In this document: piece by piece, positions 50,313 through 59,764 of the stretch | How the letters are laid out: each line of letters opens with the position of its first letter | Position numbering within the stretch: the first letter of the stretch is position 1 | Notes under the pieces: generated by a model | What the model saw: only the letters and a program-made list of their open reading frames with translations | Told to the model about the DNA's origin: nothing | Database searches by the model: none | Program-made: the position numbers and the translations under genes | Assembly: GCA_036873755.1 (NCBI GenBank) | Contig: JAVTVY010020251.1 | Span: forward strand, 19,293-83,292 | From: Hanleya hanleyi | Lineage: Eukaryota; Mollusca; Polyplacophora; Lepidopleurida; Hanleyidae | Reading direction: 5' to 3' | DNA: 64,000 bases

Positions 50313-50319
50313 TATAAAC
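50313..50319 (+). promoter_or_regulatory. TATA-like box of the element C gene
   Basis: TATAAAC, 63 bp before the ATG at 50,376, in the same compact arrangement as the element D genes. Confidence 0.55.
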
Positions 50320-50375
50320 ACACATGCATCTGTGAAAGCTTCATTATACGCCAGGTGTCCGTGGAGACGAGAGCC

Positions 50376-51088
50376 ATGGTTTACGCATGTCACTTGTGTT
50401 CGAAGTCATTTTCCACGTCATTTAATCTACGTAGACATTTGCTTTCCATACATAATAATCGTATACAGCGAAGCCATCTCAAGGAACGTTGTCCCGATAA
50501 CGCGCAAATTCAAAGTACGCGCGAAGAACGATCAACACCTACGTCACACACGACAGTATTAGAGCATCCTTATACGATGACGGTGAGCGGCCCTACGGGG
50601 TGTGGAAAGACGTCCTGGGTGATGAAGTTCTTAGAGGAAGGTGTGGCAACCCCAGCTCCGACACGCGTTGTTTGGTGTTATAGCCAATGGCAGAGATATT
50701 GCCTTGAACTGCCAATACTTTGTTTTGTTCTCCAACCCCATCGACAGAGCTCAAATCCGTGTGTTTAGTAGTCGAATTTATCCTCAGAACATTGACTATT
50801 TCTTGCGGGCGTTTCAAGGAGCGACAAGTCGTCCGTACGGCTACCTGTTCGTAGATTTAAAAGCCCATACCCCCGAAGATCGTCGGCTGACGACCCACCT
50901 GTTACCCGGCGAGGCATCACCGCAGCCCCTCCACTCCTGGAAAAACAGCAACCCGCCCCCGTACAACAGGTCCCCTTCATACCATTAGTCCCCGAATACC
51001 ACCCAACCGTGAAGGACCAACCCGAGGTTGAAGAACATAATGTGAACTCGAGGCTATGGAAGGATTTGTTCACAGAAAGAATGGACGC
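50376..51088 (+). pseudogene. Zinc finger fused to packaging ATPase, internally deleted and truncated
   Basis: From ATG at 50,376 (context GAGCCATGG) the frame gives one C2H2 finger (CHLCSKSFSTSFNLRRHLLSIH) and then the start of an FtsK/HerA-type packaging ATPase with Walker A GPTGCGKT and VVWCYSQWQ. After about 50,700 the frame changes and the text resumes with LNCQYFVLFSNPIDRAQ and YGYLFVDLK, so roughly 75-80 residues with Walker B and the sensor region are missing. A third frame stays open from about 50,915 to 51,088, where the duplicated minisatellite begins. A non-functional remnant. Confidence 0.78.
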
Positions 51089-54000
51089 CCATGTAGTTGT
51101 GATCATTCCTAACTCATGTAGTTATGATCATTCCTAACTCATGTAGTTATGATTATTACTAACCCATGTAGTTGTGATCATTCCTAACTCGTGTAGTTAT
51201 GATCATTCCTAACTCCTATAGTTATGATCATTTCTAACTCCTGTAGTTATGATCATTATTATACTCATGTACAAATGTAGTTATGATCATTACTAACTCA
51301 TGCAATTATGATCATTAGTGACTGGTGTATTTATGATCATTACTAACTGATGTAGCTATGATCATTACTAACTCACGTATTTATTTATGTTGTCGATAGC
51401 TTATGCTCAAATGCACAATGTGTTGATATTTAACATTCAGTAGTGCAATCACTTTGTGTATATTGGGATAATATTCGATTGGTAGAAATGCCATATTTGT
51501 TGTAGTAATGACCTATCAGCAATTTTAAATAGACTAACGGTGACTTCTCTTTGTAGGAGAAACCTTTGATAGACTATTTATTCCTATAGTCTGTTTCTGA
51601 AACGACTATCGATCACGACTGACAGGCACTGTAGCAGCTACTAATGACACAATTGTTGTGTCATTAGTAGTTATCAGGTCTCCAGCTAATGTCGTAATTG
51701 CTTCGTAATTAGGCGACTCTGCTTGCATAGTCAACCAATGTTGTCGCAATTACGACATTAGCTGGCGACTCTGAATGCAGATTCGACCACTAATGACGCA
51801 ATTACGACAATTGTGTCAGTAGTAGTTGATATTTCAGGTCTATCACACGCCTCATTCGCGAAACACAGCGGAACGAGCACACGATACTCCATACCAAAAC
51901 ACTGAAAACATTACTGTATTCATGGCATACTAATAGATGCATCGACAAATATAATCAAAAATGCGGAATGCACAAATCAATCAGAGGTTGTCGGTGTAAA
52001 CTACAGCTTCTGGTGTATCCCAAGCGTTTTGTGATGGACGTTTGCTTATTCTTCGGAGTCAATCTAATACCTTCCATATCAGTCATACCATGGATGAACA
52101 TGGCACAATACCAGCTGTCCAATCAGATTCTATGATTGCCATTTCAAATTTGGTGATTCTGGATTAACCAATCAACTGACAGAACTATTTCTTCCGGTTT
52201 ACCTTCTGGTCTTATTGTACAAGCCTCCCTTAACATATTAAGTTATAGAAATGACAATTTGGTATGAAGTATAGTCCCACGAAGCAATTTGTTTACATGG
52301 AAATAATTTCTTAGAGGAAAAAAGTTTAGCCGTCAGCGGGAATCGAACCCTCAACCCCTGTAATCCGAAGAGTTGCTCTCACCATCAGTGTGACAAACAA
52401 TGTAACCGTCAGCGGGAATCGAATCCAAGACCCCTCTAATCCGTATATTTGCTGCAACTCTAGGGTTTGATTACCACTGACGGCTAATTCATTCTTTCTC
52501 TCGGAAATTATTTTCACATAAGTTATGTCTCCAGCTGTTAATTGTTATAGCAAGGTATTCCCTCACGGCCTATTTATTGCTGAAATCTGCTCGAATCTGG
52601 AGAATACATCATTAACGTACTTTTCTCGTCAACAGGTTTTATTAAAACGTGATCAATTGCATTGCATCGTACAACTTCTTATTCTCGATCATTATACTTA
52701 TTGATTTTATTTATAATAAGGCATGTGTATTTGTAATGGATTTGTGAATTATTAACATGGTTTGTTTATCTTTTACTCAATTTCGTCCCTTCTTCTTGTA
52801 TAATATAATTGTTTTCTCATGTATACAATTAAACCCCAAATGAGCTAGTTTGCAAAACAAATATTACTTTCCAAATATATAAACGTCAGAAAAAAGTATT
52901 CTAGCTAATAGGTCACACAATTTTAGTTTCATCTGTACCATTCGCTCATCTTGGATGGTACAATTTTACGTTCGACGTGAACGATGTGACATTACTGCTG
53001 ACATCACGTAGACATATGTATATAATGTCCTGGCACAGTGGGGCACCAGGAGCGGGGTTACGCTACCACCTTTTCGACGAGATTGCAATTTTACATTACG
53101 CAGATTAGATGTGTGCTTTGATTTCGGATTGGCTGGCTCGAGTCGATATTTTGCATATACATTTGTTTACAAACTAATCGTGTAACAGACCGCAGCGCAC
53201 ATTATCATTATACTTGTAGTTTTTAACATGCATAATCTACACCTAATAAACATCACATCAAAGATTTCATTACTCAGCTGATGATATGTTTCAGATGACA
53301 TTCGCCAGACCAAATGTGCTATAAATAAGTTATAATCGATCGACATTTTAATGGGTACATAAACTCATAACATCGGTTTAAGTTTTGTTTTAAAAATGTG
53401 TAAAATTGTTTATAGGTATGGAATTGTGAAACATATTGTATGTATATAGATATGAAATTGTATTTTTGAACATTTTACGACGTTAAATAAAGTGATGCTC
53501 CGATTTGTTGGAACAATTCGTGCTGTCATCGATAATGTCTTTCACGGCTACTCATCCTATGCATATACCTAGGACAAGCTGTCGTATTTTCCGCAAATAT
53601 CACTGTGACATGTCACCATTAGTCCATTCGAGAAGCGACTGAAGTTGAAACCCATCACCAAGACTAAAAAAATCTTCTGGTCAAACGGAGTCACGTGACT
53701 TCAATTTGGGATGATTAACTTCGATTTTCTTAACCTCTTTCATTCGAATATCACACTGGCACCTATAGCTCTTGTGACTGACTTGATAACTCCCAACCAT
53801 GGATTGATAATTGAGGCACGGCAAGATGCGACAGGCTTTGGTATAGCAAATACAGGAGGTTGCATTTAAAAGGCCACACAGAACGACACAAATACAGCAT
53901 TAAAGTAATATATATATAACAGGCCACATCAGAACGATATAAGAATGAAGTTATTTTCCTAAAGCGACAGAACGACAAAATGGAATTTAACAGTCTCATT

Positions 54001-54441
54001 TTACAGCGACAGATTTCAGCGACAGTTTGAGGAAACTATATTTTCTAGAAGGCAACACCACAACGACAGAATGGAAACAGCCTTTTTCAAAACGACATGT
54101 TGAAAGCATTATTTACTAATTTATCGTGTAGTTTTTGCGAAGAAATTACATACATGAGCAGTGTGACTAACGTCACAGGACCTACGAAGTAGGGTTTGAT
54201 ATGATTGAACTATTCTACCCGAAGAAAATAAATTAAGACCCTTTAAACATGCCGTCAATGCCAGATGTTGAGTTTTATACAGCTGTAGATCAGGGCTCTG
54301 GGTGCATATTTCATGTTTCCATACATTTGATGCATGCAACAGCAAAAACAAAGCCTCCTTGAACAACCTATCTTTGTACAGGTACATGTAACTCAGAAAA
54401 TACCATTCTCTCAAAAGAAAACAATTCGCGCCAGGAAGGCC
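51088..54441 (+). repeat. Segmental duplication, copy 2
   Basis: Near-identical to 41,845-45,232. Its left boundary truncates the element C gene and its right boundary is the left edge of element D. Includes 25-bp minisatellite (51,088-51,390), palindromes and tRNA-like unit. No gene recognised. Confidence 0.9.
52326..52487 (-). repeat. Second copy of the tRNA-like small element
   Basis: Duplicate of 43,117-43,278, carried by the segmental duplication, with a few substitutions (for example CAGCGGGAATCGAATCC). Confidence 0.55.
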
Positions 54442-55500
54442 AGTAGTAATGTAAGAGCAGATAGACGTAATGGCGCTTCACTGCGCATGCGCAGAACCTT
54501 TTGTGACGTCACAGCGACCTGTTTTGGGGAGGTTTTGTGGAGGTGTGCGCATGTGTTGTGGTTGGTGGAGGTGGGTTTAAGATGGCGGCGGTTGTGGTTG
54601 GTGGAGGTGGGTTTAAGATGGCGGCGGCTTGTGGTTGGTGGAGGTGGGTTTAAGATGGCGGCGGCTTGGTGGTTGGTGGAGGTGGGTTTAAGATGGCGGC
54701 GGCTTGGTGGTTGGTGGAGGTGGGTTTAAGATGGCGGCGGCTTGGTGGTTGGTGGAGGTGGGTTTAAGATGGCGGCGGCTTGGTGGTTGGTGGAGGTGGG
54801 TTTAAGATGGCGGCGGCTTGGTGGTTGGTGGAGGTGGGTTTAAGATGGCGGCGGCTTGGTGGTTGGTGGAGGTGGGTTTAAGATGGCGGCGGTTTGTGGT
54901 TGGTGGAGGTGGGTTTAAGATGGCGGCGGTTTGTGGTTGGTGGAGGTGGGTTTAAGATGGCGGCGGTTTGTGGTTGGTGGAGGTGGGTTTAAGATGGCGG
55001 CTTGTGGTTGGTGGTGGTGGGTTTAAGATGGCGGCGGCTTGTGGTTGGTGGGTGGTGGGTTTAAGATGGCGATCGTATGTTCAAGATGGCGGCACATCCG
55101 GTGTCGAAAACTGGCCATTTCATCGAGATGTGGTCACCTAGTGTCGAAAACTGCACCCTGTATGGGTCCCGCTAGACGTTTTGGAGCTAGGGGCGCCACT
55201 AATGGTCCAATGAACAAGTGTGTGACGTCACTTCCGGTTGGGGTGAATGGGGCGTGACCTCTGGCCATGTCTAGACTTGTCTGTGTCTGTCATGTACTGG
55301 GGTTTTTTTTCTCTACAATGGCGTTCACGTGGTGTGGTGGGTCTGCGCAAGTGTGTGATGTCACTTCCGGTTTTCACTAAAACGATCTCCAACTTTTCCG
55401 GCCCCGGCGGGCCCCGGCCCCCCACCGCAGCGCGCGCGCGGGTTCTCCGGAAGTGTGCAAGGGCACTATATCCCATCGGGGTATATATTTCATCCAAGTA
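54442..55500 (+). repeat. Left terminal region of element D
   Basis: Starts where the segmental duplication stops. Contains NRF-1-type TGCGCATGCGCA (54,482-54,493), TGACGTCA (54,505), the YY1-like array (54,560-55,100), two further TGACGTCA/TGATGTCA sites with ACTTCCGG (about 55,220 and 55,360) and a GC-rich stretch (55,395-55,445). I place the element end here by context; the exact terminus and the matching right TIR are not visible. Confidence 0.6.
54560..55100 (+). repeat. Minisatellite of about 35-38 bp carrying YY1-like sites
   Basis: Fifteen occurrences of AAGATGGCG, thirteen of them inside GGTTTAAGATGGCGGC, are separated by GGTTGGTGGAGGTG linkers. AAGATGGCGGC is the classic YY1 recognition core. 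Open frames across it are periodicity artefacts. Confidence 0.88.
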
Positions 55501-55552
55501 TAGCGGAAAGCGGTTGTCATGAATAACAACAAGTTCAGCAAGGTTTATACAG

Positions 55553-55607
55553 TTTATTATCCCCAATGTTACATCATACCCAGGCTGGGGGAGCCGCCCT
55601 GGGTATG
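55553..55607 (-). terminator. 3' hairpin and poly(A) signal of the element D ZnF-PolN gene
   Basis: CATACCCAGG (55,575-55,584) pairs perfectly with CCTGGGTATG (55,598-55,607); the loop has GGCTCCCCCAG on the minus strand. AATAAA on the minus strand follows at 55,553-55,558, and another AATAAA precedes the hairpin near 55,660. Confidence 0.7.
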
Positions 55608-55758
55608 TTTAGTATGTTCACAGCAAAACAAATTGAAATATCAAACACCATGTTTTATTATTTAGCGCACCGTCACATTATGTACAAGTGTTTACTGATC
55701 TCAAGTCAACGATCAGCATGTAGACATAGAGACTATGTGCGGCATCTTATGGTATTCA

Positions 55759-56703
55759 TCAGTGTGCGGGTGACGCATTCAACCGATGGCGGTGGTCGGT
55801 CAGCTTGGTAAGGAAGAACGTGGCATTGGTCACCTTCTCTACTACCCATTGTATGTTGGGGCGTTGACGATGCGCCCATCTCAAGGGTTCCACGGTGTCC
55901 AGTATCTCCAGCATCGTCTCTAGTGACCTCCGGTTAATGATGGTGAGCGGTTGGTCAAACACATGGCTGTTATTACTGGCATAATAATACCGTAACTGGT
56001 CCGTCTTTTTGTGACGTAAGATGTACCCGAAAGCAACATTCAATTTGAAGGCCGTAGTTTGATCTTTGAAGATGGCTTCCACGTAGCTGCGTAGACGGGT
56101 GAGGTGGGTCAGTGGGAAATTGTAGATATCTGGAATGGGGCGATCACGGTGGAAAATGTGCCGTATCATGGGCCATTGGCGCCGATCGATGTCATTCACT
56201 GGATGGGCGTCCTGTAACACATCGCTGGGAATATCCACTGCATCTTCCAGAAAATGTGCGATGTCGTCAGGCGTATGACTGGCAACAGCAATGCTAGGGA
56301 CTGGCTGGATATCTAGACTTTTCTGAACTGTGGGTATAGGCGGGCTCTCCGTCATCGCATCACCAGTGGCGTTCGTCTCCCCGGCCTTATCTTCACTGGG
56401 TCTCACCTTCCGCGGCTCCTCTTCAGTAGGAAGTTGTCGCTCATGCCATGGTACCGGGGCATGAATCAACCGCTGATGCCGTCTTAACTGACTGTGTCGT
56501 TTGAAGAGTTCACCACATTCATTACATTGTTCCTTCGCGCCCTCGTGGAGTGAGCGTTCGTGGCGCACTAACTGATCCTCCCGATTAAATGACCGTGCGC
56601 AGGTTATACAAGTATACCGTGTACCGTTGTGGGTGGAGGCCTCGTGGCGTCGTAAATTATCTAGACGAGTAAACTGCTTCTGGCAAGTTGTGCAAGTGAA
56701 CAT
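55759..56703 (-). CDS. C2H2 zinc-finger protein with PolB-N-like domain (ZnF-PolN of element D)
   Basis: A 314-residue intact frame with three C2H2 fingers (residues about 4-25, 32-53 and 60-81), all ligands present, a charged linker and the conserved C-terminal domain (IPDIYNFPLTHLTRLRSYVE, LNVAFGYILRHK, RPNIQWVVEKVTN). It is the only ZnF-PolN copy in the window associated with virion genes. It is divergent from the gene at 57,179, with 475 bp between them that hold both promoters and iteron-like repeats. In Polintons this region normally precedes or belongs to PolB; no polymerase is seen here. Likely a DNA-binding replication or regulatory factor (inference). Confidence 0.85.
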   Translation of the reverse strand: MFTCTTCQKQFTRLDNLRRHEASTHNGTRYTCITCARSFNREDQLVRHERSLHEGAKEQCNECGELFKRHSQLRRHQRLIHAPVPWHERQLPTEEEPRKVRPSEDKAGETNATGDAMTESPPIPTVQKSLDIQPVPSIAVASHTPDDIAHFLEDAVDIPSDVLQDAHPVNDIDRRQWPMIRHIFHRDRPIPDIYNFPLTHLTRLRSYVEAIFKDQTTAFKLNVAFGYILRHKKTDQLRYYYASNNSHVFDQPLTIINRRSLETMLEILDTVEPLRWAHRQRPNIQWVVEKVTNATFFLTKLTDHRHRLNASPAH

Positions 56704-56748
56704 CTTGATGGTTGACAGAGAGTCTGATGAAACGGCAAGGCCGCTCCC

Positions 56749-56756
56749 CTTTTATA
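56749..56756 (-). promoter_or_regulatory. TATA box of element D ZnF-PolN
   Basis: TATAAAAG on the minus strand, 46 bp before the ATG, inside the same conserved GCTAGCGTGC context as in element A. Confidence 0.72.
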
Positions 56757-56859
56757 GCACGCTAGCTGGTGATCTATTTTTAGCACACTCTACCCCAAGT
56801 CGAGGATCGAGACTGGTGTACTGGTGTACGACTGAGCCGCATTGCGCAGACGCGAAGTA

Positions 56860-56970
56860 CCCGGATGATAGACACGGACGTCACCGATCCGAAAAGACAC
56901 GGACTTTACCGAAAATACACGCACTTTAACGAAAAGACACGGACGTACCCGAAAAGACACGAAGGTGAAC
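56860..56970. repeat. Iteron-like repeats in the divergent promoter region of D
   Basis: About six GACACGGACTTTACCGAA-type words with GAAAAGACACG spacing. Related words occur before both ZnF-PolN genes of element A. Confidence 0.65.
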
Positions 56971-57131
56971 GCCATTGTGGGAAACCCCCACAGACAGGTC
57001 AGTACATGCATTCCTATGATGTTCACGCATAATAAAAATGTAATCTGTGTTGTTGTTGTTGCTCCCTTTTTTGGACTAACCCATCAGAATAGTACGTATC
57101 ACGGACTACACCCGTAGAGCTACATCTGGTC

Positions 57132-57138
57132 TATAAAA
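57132..57138 (+). promoter_or_regulatory. TATA box of the first rightward gene
   Basis: TATAAAA, 47 bp before the ATG at 57,179. Confidence 0.65.
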
Positions 57139-57178
57139 CACGTCCCTCTGGATCCCACACCTTCATTTCTACAGAGCC

Positions 57179-57505
57179 ATGGCGGACATCCAGCCCCATG
57201 CGACTCACATTTTACAGCATGCCACCGCGGTGAATTCATTCACGGGTTACCGAGCAGTGGTCCGGTCCATGTTTGCAGATGGCGACGACAACGAGGGACG
57301 ACGCCAGATCCTGAACGAGTTCACAGAAGCGGTCCTCCACAGAGTGCACTCGATGGAGAGGCGTGCCATCACTCACCACTACTGGACTATGACAGCCATC
57401 CTTGATGCTCGCGCTATGGACCAGGAGCGCTCACGCCGGAACCAGCGCCGGCTGGTTGGCCTTATACTAGTCTGTGCCCTATTGACCCTGGCGCTGTGGT
57501 ATTGA
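57179..57505 (+). CDS. Small tail-anchored membrane protein
   Basis: 108 residues starting at an ATG in strong context (GAGCCATGG). The body is hydrophilic and helix-prone (residues 1-88), then RRNQRR and a single hydrophobic segment (LVGLILVCALLTLALWY) at the very C-terminus, the layout of a tail-anchored protein inserted in a membrane with the N-terminus in the cytosol. I do not recognise the family. It has its own TATA box, and the next TATA box begins 11 bp after its stop. Confidence 0.65.
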   Translation: MADIQPHATHILQHATAVNSFTGYRAVVRSMFADGDDNEGRRQILNEFTEAVLHRVHSMERRAITHHYWTMTAILDARAMDQERSRRNQRRLVGLILVCALLTLALWY

Positions 57506-57515
57506 CAGTGGGGAC

Positions 57516-57523
57516 TATAAATA
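57516..57523 (+). promoter_or_regulatory. TATA box of PC4-like gene 1
   Basis: TATAAATA followed by CGAG, 59 bp before the ATG at 57,575. The TATAAATACGAG string is repeated before the next gene. Confidence 0.65.
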
Positions 57524-57574
57524 CGAGGGTCAGACAGAGTGTGTGTCATTCACCGTTCGACATTTGGACCAAGC

Positions 57575-58075
57575 ATGTCACCCGTCCTACGAGCCATCCT
57601 GCCCCTTACACCCCAGGTGGGGTTACACGTCTATGAAGATAAAATCATCCTGGTGGAAGACCGTGGAGCTATTTGCTGGGCGCCCGCTGAGACCGTATCG
57701 AATACGGTGACGCTACCTCGTGACGGCTGGACCAAATTTAAACGGGTGTTGAGCGGCGAGCTCGATGGACACGTCATCCACATAGACAATGCCATCTACG
57801 TATACCGTGGACCCTTCTTCCCACGTCTGGGCCGCTACCAAGACCCTACGCGAGGCTTCACCCTAGACCCCGATCTGTGGACAGCCTTGGAGAAAGTGGT
57901 GTCTATCGTGGACCAGCTGTTTACACCGGACGAGCGATCATCAGACGAGTTGGAGTGGGCTCGTGCCCTGAGAGAAGCGGCGGCAGAACCCCATGAACAA
58001 CTACATGAACCCGACGACGACGATGCCATTGATTACCCGGCTAGACTCAGTCAGCCCAGTGACATGACCACCTGA
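57575..58075 (+). CDS. PC4-like protein, paralogue 1
   Basis: 166 residues from the first ATG (AAGCATGTC); upstream codons in the same frame lack ATG. It has HVYEDKIILVEDRG, then LPRDGWTKFKRVLSGELDG, IHIDNAIYVYRGPFF and LDPDLWTALEKVV, then an acidic tail (EPDDDDAIDY). A beta-rich start followed by an LSREGWTKFK-like helix resembles the PC4/Sub1 single-strand DNA-binding fold; this is a weak pattern-level inference. Clearly paralogous to the next gene, so a tandem duplication. Confidence 0.6.
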   Translation: MSPVLRAILPLTPQVGLHVYEDKIILVEDRGAICWAPAETVSNTVTLPRDGWTKFKRVLSGELDGHVIHIDNAIYVYRGPFFPRLGRYQDPTRGFTLDPDLWTALEKVVSIVDQLFTPDERSSDELEWARALREAAAEPHEQLHEPDDDDAIDYPARLSQPSDMTT

Positions 58076-58101
58076 TCCTTTTGATCTCACGGGGTTGTCC
58101 C

Positions 58102-58109
58102 TATAAATA
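58102..58109 (+). promoter_or_regulatory. TATA box of PC4-like gene 2
   Basis: TATAAATA followed by CGAG, 47 bp before the ATG at 58,149. Confidence 0.65.
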
Positions 58110-58148
58110 CGAGAAACAGTCAACTCTGGTACCATTCACGTACTGACC

Positions 58149-58676
58149 ATGGCGGAGCATATGATACTGGCGTATCTCAGCTTGACCCCCGAGGTTTTCC
58201 TGCACGTGTATGCGGATAAGGTCGATATCATGGAGGAGGTGGGAGACATCTGTGATGCGGACCCTACACAACCGTGCCCGGCTCACATTCGTCTGTCCCG
58301 AGAGGGCTGGACCAAATTCAAACGGGTGTTGTCTGGTGAACTGGACGGCGATCTCATCCACTTGTGTCACGATGTGTACATCCGACGCGGCCCTTTCTTT
58401 GCTCAATTGGCTCGGCTAGATGGGGATACAGTGCATTTTACCCTTCACCCTGATCTATGGTCTGCATTGGAAGATGCCGTGGTAGATGTGGATGAAGTGC
58501 TTATCAAGCGGTCATCAGACGAGTTGGACTGGTCATTGACCATGGACACTGTGAAAGCCAATGAAGAAAATCAGAAAGAAACTCCGGCCCAAGATATACC
58601 CGTTATAAATAAACGAAAGAGCCAGGGTGCATCATCATTGTGTCACCATGAAGCGCTGGGAGAAGGTGTTGGATAA
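58149..58676 (+). CDS. PC4-like protein, paralogue 2
   Basis: 175 residues sharing with the preceding gene the signatures LSREGWTKFKRVLSGELDG, YIRRGPFFAQL and LHPDLWSALEDAV, and RSSDELDW near the C-terminus. Its last 29 bases overlap the integrase start in another frame, and the TATA box of the integrase lies inside it. The tail after NKRKSQ may be an extension created by loss of an earlier stop, because paralogue 1 ends without an equivalent. Function is not established; single-strand DNA binding is a possibility. Confidence 0.6.
   Translation: MAEHMILAYLSLTPEVFLHVYADKVDIMEEVGDICDADPTQPCPAHIRLSREGWTKFKRVLSGELDGDLIHLCHDVYIRRGPFFAQLARLDGDTVHFTLHPDLWSALEDAVVDVDEVLIKRSSDELDWSLTMDTVKANEENQKETPAQDIPVINKRKSQGASSLCHHEALGEGVG
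58604..58611 (+). promoter_or_regulatory. TATA box of the integrase gene
   Basis: TATAAATA, 44 bp before ATG 58,648 and inside the 3' end of the preceding gene. Confidence 0.6.
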
Positions 58677-59721
58677 CTTATACTACAGTCCCGACAGTCC
58701 GGCGGCCTATAGTGCATTGTCGGCTCTCTATCGAGCGGCCAAACCCCAGGGGATACAACGTACCCAAGTCCGAGATTGGTTAAGAAAACAAGACACCTAT
58801 ACCTTACATCGAGCTGTCCGTCGCCATTTTCTACGGAACCGGGTCATCGTGGGAGGAATAGATGCCCAGTGGCAAGCGGATTTGGTCGATATGAGCGCCT
58901 TTGCCAAACACAACGATGGGAATCGGTATATCTTGACGTGCATCGATATCCTATCCAAGTATGCGTGGGTGGTACCCATCCGGACGAAAACGGGGGCGAA
59001 TCTCATAGCGGCGTTCAAAGACATCTTCAAGACCGGGCGCAAACCTTTGTATTTGCAAACCGACGAAGGCACGGAATTCCTCAACAGACCGTTCCAAGCC
59101 TTTCTGAAAGCCCAGAAGGTCTTCTTCTTCCATACGTACAACGAGACCAAGGCATCCGTGGTGGAAAGGTTCAACAGGACATTTAAAGGTCGTATGTATA
59201 AATATTTCACCTATAAGAATACACGGCGGTACATCGATGTTCTCCCGAAACTGGTGAGGGGTTACAATCGAGCCTATCATCGAAGTATACAGAGAGCCCC
59301 CATTACCGTGACCCAACGCAATGAAGCCCAAGTCCGGCGTGTCTTGTACCCCAGACCATCGCAGCGAACGACGAAGGAGATGTTCAAGGTCGGGGACCCT
59401 GTACGGATCAGTAAAGTCAAGGGCAAGTTCGAGAAAAGTTACTTGCCCAACTGGAGCGATGAGCACTTCCTGATTAAACGGCGCCTACCCTGACAGCGGC
59501 GAGTCTATGAACTGGAAGATCTTCAAGGGGAACCGCTGCTAGGCACGTTTTACGAGATGGAATTACAGCCTGTCGTAAAATCACAGCAAGACTACTACAC
59601 GGTGGAGCAGATTTTGAAAACGGAACGTCGACGTGGCAAACTGTTTCATTTCGTCAAATGGCAAGGCTGGCCCAGTTCCTTCAATTCCTGGGTCGCTGCC
59701 AACCAGGTGAAACGACTATAA
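58648..59721 (+). pseudogene. Polinton-type DDE integrase with chromodomain, one nonsense codon
   Basis: From ATG 58,648 (CACCATGAAG) the frame encodes an N-terminal helical region, the retroviral-integrase fold with Asp78 (WQADLVDM), Asp139 (LQTDEGTEF) and Glu173 (VVERFNRTFKGR), then a basic beta-rich region (VGDPVRISKVKGKFEK). A TGA at 59,491-59,493 stops it after RRLP, yet the same frame continues without break to 59,721 and encodes a chromodomain (YTVEQILKTERR, FVKWQGWPSSFNSWV). Such integrases insert the element into chromosomes, and the chromodomain could guide targeting. The lesion removes the chromodomain from the product. Confidence 0.9.
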
Positions 59722-59723
59722 AA
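59717..59723 (+). promoter_or_regulatory. TATA box of the mucin-like gene
   Basis: TATAAAA overlaps the integrase stop codon (59,719-59,721) and lies 48 bp before ATG 59,765. Confidence 0.65.
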
Positions 59724-59764
59724 GCCAGACACCACTACCGTCCTCCTTCATTCCACGTCCAACC

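Noticed and set aside
58627..58647. GTG-initiated integrase start
   Set aside because: The first ATG at 58,648 has good context and correct spacing from the TATA box; GTG starts are not expected in this host.
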